From: Candidatus Avelusimicrobium pullarium
GTDB lineage: Bacteria > Elusimicrobiota > Elusimicrobia > Elusimicrobiales > Elusimicrobiaceae
DNA length: 64,000 bases
Direction of reading: 5' to 3'
Assembly (NCBI GenBank): GCA_944323745.1
Contig: CALUTQ010000001.1
Location: forward strand, 186,001-250,000
Of this stretch, positions 57,408-64,000 are shown piece by piece; within the stretch, counting starts at the first letter, position 1; every line of letters starts with the position of its first letter. The notes under the pieces were generated by a model, which saw only the letters and a program-made list of their open reading frames with translations, was not told the origin of the DNA and did no database searches. The translations under genes were made by a program, and so were the position numbers.

Positions 57408-57441
57408 TACAATGAAAAAAACATTATATTAAGGAGAAGAA

Positions 57442-58251
57442 ATGAGAAACGTAACCCCCATAAATTGGGATTTGAAAAAAGTGGTTTGGATCATTGTTAT
57501 TTTGGCTTTGCTCGTTGTTGCGTCCGGTTCGTACTTTACGGTGCCTGCCGGCAGCGTGGCGGTGAAACTGCGCTTTGGCAAAATTGTGGGCTCGTATACG
57601 GAAGGGTTGCATTTGAAAATTCCTTTGATTGAAAAAGTGGAAAAATTTTCAGTGCGTATCAAAAAAGATTCCTTTGATACGGAAGCCTTCTCCAAAGATT
57701 TACAAAGCGTGGGCCTGACGCTGGCCATCAACCACCGCATTTTGCCCGAGACCATCGTTTCCATTTACCGCAACTTGGGGCCCGATTACACCAACACCGT
57801 GCTGCGCCCGATGGTGGAAGAATGGACAAAAGCCGTGCTGGCCAAATATTCGGCGGAGAGTGTTATTTCCAACCGCGTGCAGGTGGCTAAAGAACTGGAC
57901 GAAATTTTAAAAAGCAAAATGGCGGAAAAACAGGTGATTGTGTCCGACGTAGCCATTACGAATTTTGAGTTTTCTCCCCAGTTTTTAAAAGCCGTGGAAG
58001 AAAAGCAAATCGCCGAGCAGGAAGCCAAACGCGCCACCAATTTGGTGGAAAAAGTAAAAAAAGAAGCCGAACAAAAAATTCTGCAGGCACAGGCCGAAGC
58101 CCAGTCCCTGCGTTTGCAGCGCGAAGTGGTATCGGACGATTTGATTCGCCTTCGCCAAGTGGAAGCGCAGCTGAAAGCCATAGAAAAATGGGACGGCCGT
58201 TTACCCACGTATATGGCCGGTGAACAGCTGCCTTTTGTGATGACAAAATAA
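57442..58251 (+). CDS. SPFH/prohibitin-family membrane protein
   Basis: 269 residues: N-terminal membrane helix (VVWIIVILALLVVASGSYFTV), SPFH domain from about residue 35 (VPAGSVAVKLRFGKIVGSYTEGLHLKIPL) and a Glu/Ala/Gln/Lys-rich coiled coil from about 185. Prohibitin-like proteins form large ring assemblies that organise the membrane or control proteases such as FtsH. Its stop codon is directly followed by the ATG of a Sel1 gene. Confidence 0.88.
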   Translation: MRNVTPINWDLKKVVWIIVILALLVVASGSYFTVPAGSVAVKLRFGKIVGSYTEGLHLKIPLIEKVEKFSVRIKKDSFDTEAFSKDLQSVGLTLAINHRILPETIVSIYRNLGPDYTNTVLRPMVEEWTKAVLAKYSAESVISNRVQVAKELDEILKSKMAEKQVIVSDVAITNFEFSPQFLKAVEEKQIAEQEAKRATNLVEKVKKEAEQKILQAQAEAQSLRLQREVVSDDLIRLRQVEAQLKAIEKWDGRLPTYMAGEQLPFVMTK

Positions 58252-59391
58252 ATGAAAACATTTTTAAAACTGGTTGTTTTAGTGGCGGTGCTGGCTACGG
58301 CATATTATGTTTTTTTGTATAAAACGCCGGAGCGCAAAGCGTTTGAATCTGCCCTGGCGCAAGCCCGGCAAGGCAGCAGCGAAGCCCAGCTGAAAGTGGG
58401 GCAAATGTATTTGGCGGGGCAAGTGGTGGCGCCCGATGCAAATGCCGCGCTGGACTGGTATATCAAAGCGGCTGCGCAGGGCAACGCCGTTGCCGCCTAT
58501 GAACTGGCACAGCTTTATCTGTCCGGCGAGCAGGTGCCGCGGGATGTGGCGGCGGGACTTTCTTATTTAAAACTGTCTGCCGACAAAGGCAACGCCTCGG
58601 CGCAATATATGCTGGGCAAATTATATCAAACCGGTGCGGAAAACTTGGAGCCCAATGCCGTGGAAGGCGCCTTTTGGCTGATGAAATCTGCAGCGCAGGG
58701 GGATGCCGATGCGCAAAACGCACTTAGCCAAGTGCAGACCACTCAGCCGCAGGTGTATGAACAGGCCGCCCGTCTGCAGCAGATTTTGACGCAGGCAGAC
58801 GCCGGAGACCTGCAGGCCCTGCAGGAAGCGGGACAGTTGTTTTTGGAAGGGACCGTTTTGGCTAAAAACACGGATAAAGCCGCCTTCTATTTGGACAAAG
58901 CCGCCCAGGCGGGTGTGCCGTATGCCTTATATGAAATGTCCGTTTTCTATGCGGCGGACGAAGGTCCTTTGCCCAAAGACGAAGCCAAAGCGGCGGACTA
59001 TTTAAACAAAGCCGCCCAAGCCGGTTATGCGCCTGCGCAGTATGCCTTGGGCAATCAGCTTTATCAAACCGCACAGACGGATGAAGACTTTGCCAAAGCG
59101 TTGGCTTGGTTTGATAAAGCCGGCAAGCAAAACCACACCGAAGCCCTTTATATGAGCGGCATTATGTATATGCAGGGGCAGGGGACGCCCGTTACGGTGC
59201 CGCTGGCCATTGCCGCATTTAAACAAGCGGCCGAGCTGGGGCACGCCAATGCACAGTATGTGGTGGGGCAATCTTATTGGCGCGGCATTGGCTTGCCGCA
59301 AAGCAAAGAGCGTGCCGTACAATGGCTTGAGCTGGCCAAACAAAACGGCAATACGCAGGCCGAAGCCTTGCTGGCAGAAATAAACAAATAA
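58252..59391 (+). CDS. Membrane-anchored Sel1-repeat protein
   Basis: 379 residues: one N-terminal hydrophobic anchor (LKLVVLVAVLATAYYVFLY) and about eight Sel1-like repeats such as ALDWYIKAAAQGNAVAAYELAQLYLSG, AAFYLDKAAQAGVPYALYEMS and ALAWFDKAGKQNHTEALYMSG. Sel1 solenoids mediate protein contacts. No gap to the SPFH gene (TAAATG), so a shared complex is likely but inferred. Confidence 0.85.
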   Translation: MKTFLKLVVLVAVLATAYYVFLYKTPERKAFESALAQARQGSSEAQLKVGQMYLAGQVVAPDANAALDWYIKAAAQGNAVAAYELAQLYLSGEQVPRDVAAGLSYLKLSADKGNASAQYMLGKLYQTGAENLEPNAVEGAFWLMKSAAQGDADAQNALSQVQTTQPQVYEQAARLQQILTQADAGDLQALQEAGQLFLEGTVLAKNTDKAAFYLDKAAQAGVPYALYEMSVFYAADEGPLPKDEAKAADYLNKAAQAGYAPAQYALGNQLYQTAQTDEDFAKALAWFDKAGKQNHTEALYMSGIMYMQGQGTPVTVPLAIAAFKQAAELGHANAQYVVGQSYWRGIGLPQSKERAVQWLELAKQNGNTQAEALLAEINK

Positions 59392-59407
59392 GGGAGTTTT
59401 TGCTTTT

Positions 59408-59440
59408 AAACGGCGAATAAATTTTATTCGCCGTTTTTTA
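59408..59440 (+). terminator. Terminator after the Sel1 gene
   Basis: Arms aaacggcgaataaa / tttattcgccgttt followed by T. Confidence 0.85.
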
Positions 59441-59515
59441 TTTGCTCTTGGCAGCAGGGTTTGCTTGTTCTTTTGATAAATGCCGGCTATGGATAAGATT
59501 TATCAAAAAGCAAAT

Positions 59516-59545
59516 AAAAACCCCCGCTTTGAGGCGGGGGTTTTT
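59516..59545 (-). terminator. Terminator of glyA
   Basis: Stem cccccgc / gcggggg inside A/T runs; just after glyA on the minus strand, also usable on the plus strand. Confidence 0.88.
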
Positions 59546-59547
59546 AC

Positions 59548-60795
59548 TTAGCCGAGCTGCGGATAAAGCGGAAAGTTTGCAAGGAATGTTTCCACTTCTT
59601 TTGCTTGCGCCGCCAAATAGGCTTCATCTGCGTGGTGGGTAATGGCGCGGTCAATAAAATCGGCCACTTGCAGCATATCGGCTTCTTTCATTCCGCGGGT
59701 GGTTACCGCCGGCGTGCCAATGCGCAGCCCGCTGGTAACAAACGGTTTTTCGGGGTCAAACGGAATGGTATTTTTGTTGGCGGTAATGCCGGCTTTGTCC
59801 AAGGCGGCTTCTGCCGCTTTGCCGGTGAGTCCTTTGGAACGCAAATCAATGCACATCACGTGGCAGTCGGTGCCGCCGGCCACCAGCCGGTAGCCTTTGT
59901 CCTGCAGGGCTTTGGCTAAAGCTTTGGCGTTTAACACTACCTGATGCTGATAGACTTTAAACTCGGGTTTTAACGCTTCGCCAAAGCAAACGGCTTTGGC
60001 GGCAATTACGTGCATCAGCGGCCCGCCCTGCACGCCGGGGAACACGGCCGAGTTGATGGCTTTGGCCAAACTTTCTTTGCATAAAATCAGCCCGCCGCGC
60101 GGCCCGCGCAGGGTTTTGTGCGTGGTGGTAGTAACCACGTCGGCATACGGAACGGGGTTAGGATATTCTCCGGCGGCGATGAGACCGGCATAGTGGGCCA
60201 CGTCGCAGGCCAGATAGGCCCCGCAGGAATCGGCAATTTCGCGCAGGCGTTTCCAGTCAAACACGCGCGAATAGTTGGAAGCCCCCGCCATAATCAGTTT
60301 GGGTTTGTGTTTTAAAGCCAACGCGGCCGCTTCGTCATAATCAATTTCTTCGGTGTCGGGGCGTACGTTCATAGCCACGATGTTAAAATATTTGCCCGAA
60401 AAGTTCATCGGGTGGCCGTGGGTTAAGTGCCCGCCGTGGGAAAGGTTGAGGCCCAGCACCGTGTCGCCGGGTTTGACGAGCGCCACATACACCGCCATAT
60501 TGGCCTGCGCGCCGGAATGCGGCTGCACGTTGGCGTGTTCGGCGCCGAATATTTTTTTGGCGCGTTCAATGGCCAGATTTTCGGCCACGTCCACAAATTC
60601 GCACCCGCCATAGTAGCGTTTGGCGGGGTAGCCTTCGGCGTATTTGTTGGTCAGCACGGAGCCCTGCGCCTGCATCACGGCCAGGGAGGTAAAATTTTCG
60701 GAAGCAATCAGCTCCAGTTTGTGGCGCTGACGGTTTAATTCGGCCGCTACCGCGGCGAAAACTTCGGGGTCTTGTTTTTGCAGTTCGGGGTACAT
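59548..60795 (-). CDS. glyA: Serine hydroxymethyltransferase
   Basis: Interconverts serine and glycine, charging tetrahydrofolate. 415 residues; PLP lysine in [14 protein letters not shown] near residue 227, N-terminal [37 protein letters not shown]. The only minus-strand gene right of dnaA. Divergent from the deoxyhypusine-synthase-like gene. Confidence 0.98.
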   Translation of the reverse strand: MYPELQKQDPEVFAAVAAELNRQRHKLELIASENFTSLAVMQAQGSVLTNKYAEGYPAKRYYGGCEFVDVAENLAIERAKKIFGAEHANVQPHSGAQANMAVYVALVKPGDTVLGLNLSHGGHLTHGHPMNFSGKYFNIVAMNVRPDTEEIDYDEAAALALKHKPKLIMAGASNYSRVFDWKRLREIADSCGAYLACDVAHYAGLIAAGEYPNPVPYADVVTTTTHKTLRGPRGGLILCKESLAKAINSAVFPGVQGGPLMHVIAAKAVCFGEALKPEFKVYQHQVVLNAKALAKALQDKGYRLVAGGTDCHVMCIDLRSKGLTGKAAEAALDKAGITANKNTIPFDPEKPFVTSGLRIGTPAVTTRGMKEADMLQVADFIDRAITHHADEAYLAAQAKEVETFLANFPLYPQLG

Positions 60796-60886
60796 AAAAA
60801 CTCCTTTAAAAAAACGCTTACTAAAAGTATAAAAAATTTTAACGCATTTTTTTATATTTTACTATGAAAAATACGTAATTTTTTCA

Positions 60887-60892
60887 TATAAT
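60887..60892 (+). promoter_or_regulatory. -10 box upstream of the deoxyhypusine-synthase-like gene
   Basis: TATAAT giving a start near 60899 and a 69-nt leader. The leader contains a gcgcc / ggcgc hairpin (around 60921-60937) before the ribosome site (agaggtg). Confidence 0.5.
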
Positions 60893-60967
60893 TTAATATG
60901 TAAAAAAAGGAACAAAAAACGCGCCCTGTTCCGGCGCATATCCCCACATACAGAGGTGTAACAAAAA

Positions 60968-62050
60968 ATGGCAAAACTCACGCAAAAAGACTTCCTCAAA
61001 GGTACCATCAAACACATTGATATGAAAAAATACAATGTTGTGCCGATGGTAGACGCCTTTGAATATATGGCTTATTCTTCCCGCGATCTGGCCCGCGCCA
61101 GCAAAATCTACAATCAGATGCTGTCCGACAAAAACTGCTCTATTATTTTGTGCATTGCCGGTTCTTTGATTTCCGCCGGTCTTAAAAAAATTATTGTGGA
61201 TATGATTCAAAACAAAATGGTGGATGCCATCGTTTCCAACGGCGCCAACATTGTGGACCAAGACTTTTTTGAAGCCCTGGGCTATAAACACTATCTGGGC
61301 ACCCCCCATAACGCCGACGACAACCTTTTGCGCGACTTGCACATTGACCGCATTTACGACACCTACATCAACGAAGACGAACTGAAAGTCTGCGATGAAA
61401 CGGTGCATAAAATCTGCAACAGCTTGGAACCCCGCCCGTATTCTTCCCGCGAATTTATTTGGGAAATGGGCAAATGGCTGGAAAAAAATAAAAAAGGCAA
61501 AGACAGCGTCATCTACAATGCCTACAAATACGGCGTGCCTATATTTGTGCCGGCTTTTTCCGACTGCTCTGCCGGTTTCGGCTTTGTAGCACACCAGACC
61601 GAAAATCCGGTCTCTCACGTGACGATTGACAGCGCCAAAGACTTTTTGGAATTGACCAAAATCAAAATCAAAGCCAAAGAAACGGGCCTGATGATGTTCT
61701 CCGGCGGCGTGCCGAAGAACTTTGCGCAAGACACCGTAGTGGCGGCCGAAATTTTGGGGGCCGACGCTCCGATGCACAAATATGCCGTGCAAATCACGGT
61801 GGCCGACGAACGCGACGGCGCTTTGTCCGGCTCTACGCTCAAAGAAGCTTCTTCTTGGGGCAAAGTTTCCACCGCCTTGGAACAAATGGTTTACGGGGAA
61901 TGCACCACGCTGATCCCGCTTATCATCGGCTACGGCTATCATAAAGGCGCGTGGAAAAAACGCAAAGCGACCAACTACGTCAAATTCCTGCAGGATGAAG
62001 ACAAAAAAGTGGCCGCTTTGAAAGCCAAACAGAATAAAGCTAAAAAATAA
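60968..62050 (+). CDS. Deoxyhypusine synthase-like protein (probable homospermidine synthase)
   Basis: 360 residues of the deoxyhypusine synthase family: SLISAGLKKIIVDMIQNK, VSNGANIVDQDFFEALG, PIFVPAFSDCSAGFGF, SGGVPKNF. The catalytic lysine is retained at Lys299 in SSWGKVS. Bacteria lack eIF5A, and bacterial members studied elsewhere move an aminobutyl group between polyamines, giving homospermidine; that is the likely role here because a putrescine-forming pair (pdaD-speB) lies in the same window. Basic Lys-rich C terminus. Confidence 0.85.
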   Translation: MAKLTQKDFLKGTIKHIDMKKYNVVPMVDAFEYMAYSSRDLARASKIYNQMLSDKNCSIILCIAGSLISAGLKKIIVDMIQNKMVDAIVSNGANIVDQDFFEALGYKHYLGTPHNADDNLLRDLHIDRIYDTYINEDELKVCDETVHKICNSLEPRPYSSREFIWEMGKWLEKNKKGKDSVIYNAYKYGVPIFVPAFSDCSAGFGFVAHQTENPVSHVTIDSAKDFLELTKIKIKAKETGLMMFSGGVPKNFAQDTVVAAEILGADAPMHKYAVQITVADERDGALSGSTLKEASSWGKVSTALEQMVYGECTTLIPLIIGYGYHKGAWKKRKATNYVKFLQDEDKKVAALKAKQNKAKK

Positions 62051-62898
62051 TGCTGCGCAAAGCCGTTATTCTGCTTATCTTATTGGTCTGCCCGTGGGTT
62101 GTTTCCTACGGGCAGCTCCATTTTGCAGGCGTTAACGGCGAAAGAGGCTACGCCGCTTTGCGCGGGGACTATCGGCTGACGCTGGACAACGGGCTTTCTT
62201 TGCTGCCTTCCGTGGGTTATTACCGCAGAAGCGATACCGAAGAAGACGAAGCCGGCGCCACCACCAAGTTTGCCCTGGCGGCCGAATATGAAGTGCTGGA
62301 AGGGTTTTTTCTTGCGCTGGGGGCGTCGTACATTCCCAAAAGGCTGGGCTTTCAAAATGTTTCTTACGGTGTGACCGGCAAATATGTGCTGGCTTACCGC
62401 TACGGAATATTTAAATATCCGTATATCGGCTTTCGTTTCGGGCAAACGCGCTACCGCATTGACAGCGATGTATACGGCAACGATTTACCCCAACAATACA
62501 AGACGTATGCCACGCAAGCGTCTTTGACGGCGGGGAGCGAGTTGGGCCGTTTTGTGCTTCAGGCCCAGTATGATAAAGTGATAAAATATAATAACAACCC
62601 GCCCAGCAACATTACGTCCAATTGGACGGACATTCCCTTTATGACAGCCGTGGTGCAGGGTTTTGTAAGCGATATTGCCGCGGCCAGACTGGCCTATCGC
62701 ACCAAATGGATTACACCGTACGCGGTTTATTCGCGCTACCGCTATATGGTCAACAGCGATTATACGGTTTCCGTAGCCGGGGGGCTGGCGCTTCATTTGG
62801 GGGGCAGCACCCTTAGCGGCGGGGTAGAAGTTTTTGAACAGAACAGAGAAGAAAACCGCAAGACGTATTTCTTTATGTCTGCCAGTACGGAATTTTAA
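62050..62898 (+). CDS. Putative outer-membrane beta-barrel protein
   Basis: 282 residues, signal peptide MLRKAVILLILLVCPWVVSYGQ. Alternating strands rich in Tyr/Phe (SLLPSVGYYRRSD, YPYIGFRFGQTRYR, ARLAYRTKWITPYAVYSRYRYMV) and a terminal STEF suggest an outer-membrane barrel. Its ATG overlaps the upstream stop (TAATG), so it is translated from the same mRNA as the polyamine enzyme. No family recognised; not obviously related to the three other barrels. Confidence 0.7.
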   Translation: MLRKAVILLILLVCPWVVSYGQLHFAGVNGERGYAALRGDYRLTLDNGLSLLPSVGYYRRSDTEEDEAGATTKFALAAEYEVLEGFFLALGASYIPKRLGFQNVSYGVTGKYVLAYRYGIFKYPYIGFRFGQTRYRIDSDVYGNDLPQQYKTYATQASLTAGSELGRFVLQAQYDKVIKYNNNPPSNITSNWTDIPFMTAVVQGFVSDIAAARLAYRTKWITPYAVYSRYRYMVNSDYTVSVAGGLALHLGGSTLSGGVEVFEQNREENRKTYFFMSASTEF

Positions 62899-62912
62899 TA
62901 AACGGGGTTTTT

Positions 62913-63365
62913 ATGCCTAATAACGACAACACACCGGTTTTGCATTGCAATATAGATGAAAAAGCTTTTTCCCGCGCTATGTTTTTGTGCCGTTTTTTTA
63001 CGGGCGCGGCGCTGGTATATTTTGCGTTGGGCAGCTTGTTTTATTGGCGGGAATTTTTGGTGAATGTGGCCGCAATGGGGTTTCCTTTTCCGGTGGCGGC
63101 GGCCTTTTTTATTGCCGCGGCGGAATTGTTTTTGGGGCTTTTTTTGCTGCTTGGCTGGCATACGCGTCTGAGTGCTTTGGCCGCATTGCCGCTGGCTTTG
63201 ATATGTGCTATTATATTTTTCGCGGGCGATTACAACAAAGCTTTTGTGGCGGTATGTCTGCTGTTATTTGCCCCGCTTTGCACGTTGTTTTTGCTGGGTC
63301 CCGGCGTTATCAGCTTGGACTATAAACGCAGCCTGCGTGCGGCCCGCCGGTTTTTCAGAGGTTAA
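62913..63365 (+). CDS. DoxX-like membrane protein
   Basis: 150 residues with four hydrophobic helices in the DoxX layout (FTGAALVYFALGSLFYW, PVAAAFFIAAAELFLGLFLLLGWHTRLSALAALPLALICAIIF in two parts, CLLLFAPLCTLFLLGPG). Such proteins are linked to quinone or thiol redox; role here unknown. 14 bp after the previous gene and 3 bp before dnaX. Confidence 0.72.
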   Translation: MPNNDNTPVLHCNIDEKAFSRAMFLCRFFTGAALVYFALGSLFYWREFLVNVAAMGFPFPVAAAFFIAAAELFLGLFLLLGWHTRLSALAALPLALICAIIFFAGDYNKAFVAVCLLLFAPLCTLFLLGPGVISLDYKRSLRAARRFFRG

Positions 63366-63368
63366 CCT

Positions 63369-64000
63369 ATGAGTGAAAACACCCCCTATGTCAGCCTGGC
63401 CAACAAATACCGCCCCCAGCGGTTTGAAGATTTAGTCGGTCAGGAAAGTATTTCCAAAACATTGCAAAATGCGCTAAAACTGGGCCGCATCGCACACGCG
63501 TATTTATTCTACGGCCCGCGCGGCTGCGGCAAAACCACCACGGCGCGCATTTTGGCCAAAGCGTTAAACTGCACCGGAAACGGCAACGATAAACCCACGG
63601 CCGAACCGTGCGGTCAGTGCCCGCAATGCCGCGAAATTGCCCAAAGCGCCGATATGGACGTGCTGGAGCTGGATGCCGCATCTAACACGCAGGTGGAAAA
63701 AGTGCGCGAAGCCATTATAGACACCGTGGCGCTGGCGGCGTCGCGCGACCGCTATAAAGTGTTTATTTTGGACGAAGTGCATATGCTTTCGGCCAGTTCG
63801 TTTAATGCGCTTTTAAAAACCATTGAAGAACCGCCGCAGCACGTGGTATTTATTTTGGCTACGACCGAAAAACACAAAGTGCCCGCCACCATCGTCAGCC
63901 GCTGCCAGACGTTCCGTTTTCGGCCGATGACCGGCGACGAAATCACCAATCACTTAATGGATTTGGCCGAAGCCGAAGGGCTTGATTTGACCGAAAAAGC
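63369..64000 (+). CDS. dnaX: DNA polymerase III subunits gamma/tau, 5' part only
   Basis: Clamp-loader ATPase. 210 residues visible: [18 protein letters not shown], Walker [16 protein letters not shown], zinc cysteines CGQCPQC plus an earlier Cys in LNC, Walker [11 protein letters not shown], and the SRC sensor in VSRCQTF. The frame is open at the window end, so tau/gamma length is unknown. Confidence 0.96.
   Translation, partial: MSENTPYVSLANKYRPQRFEDLVGQESISKTLQNALKLGRIAHAYLFYGPRGCGKTTTARILAKALNCTGNGNDKPTAEPCGQCPQCREIAQSADMDVLELDAASNTQVEKVREAIIDTVALAASRDRYKVFILDEVHMLSASSFNALLKTIEEPPQHVVFILATTEKHKVPATIVSRCQTFRFRPMTGDEITNHLMDLAEAEGLDLTEK

Overview
This 64 kb window is a chromosomal segment of a Gram-negative, apparently anaerobic bacterium that spans its replication-origin region. 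Evidence for a Gram-negative envelope is a KDO-8-phosphate phosphatase, an ADP-heptose epimerase homologue, several beta-barrel outer-membrane proteins ending in aromatic residues, and lipoproteins. Evidence for anaerobic life is an operon of superoxide reductase, rubredoxin:oxygen oxidoreductase, flavin reductase and rubredoxin. These traits, a lone type IV pilin-like gene and many secreted TPR proteins resemble gut Elusimicrobiota (Elusimicrobium-like). That placement is inference from protein style only; no 16S gene is present. I saw no tRNA, rRNA, CRISPR array, transposase or prophage.

Left arm (1-35.7 kb), mostly minus strand: rplY-prs-glmU; a pilin-like gene; rsmE-mtaB and a small membrane protein; infC-rpmI-rplT; a lipoprotein, a DUF2807 protein and a TPR protein; nusB-ligA (+); an overlapping operon of M3 peptidase, type II pantothenate kinase, squalene/phytoene synthase family enzyme and TPR protein; pyruvoyl arginine decarboxylase and agmatinase (+); two tandem outer-membrane paralogues; serS with a TPR protein; a CsgG-like lipoprotein; kdsC, a third barrel paralogue, a DUF1646 transporter, MgtC-like protein and DegT aminotransferase (+); then parB-parA, lepB, a GT4 glycosyltransferase and the oxygen-defence operon.

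Origin (about 30.9-44 kb): parAB with three copies of a parS-like palindrome that is wider than the textbook one, DnaA boxes near parA and on both sides of dnaA, then dnaA-dnaN-dciA-gyrB-gyrA. recF is absent from its usual slot. From here rightwards nearly every gene is on the plus strand, as expected for replication leaving this point.

Right arm (44-64 kb): a GH13 alpha-amylase-like enzyme, an unknown exported protein, a complete F-type ATP synthase operon with an ADP-heptose epimerase homologue inserted between atpA and atpG, a fructokinase/MFS sugar-uptake operon, an SPFH/Sel1 pair, glyA (-), a deoxyhypusine-synthase-like enzyme with an outer-membrane protein, a DoxX-like protein, and the 5' part of dnaX.

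Links between loci: arginine decarboxylase, agmatinase and the deoxyhypusine-synthase-like protein would form an arginine to agmatine to putrescine to homospermidine route. One 14-bp palindrome (TTACCGCNCGGTAA) precedes both the amylase gene and the ATP synthase operon. Four or five genes have a TATAAT box so close to the ATG that their mRNAs would be leaderless.
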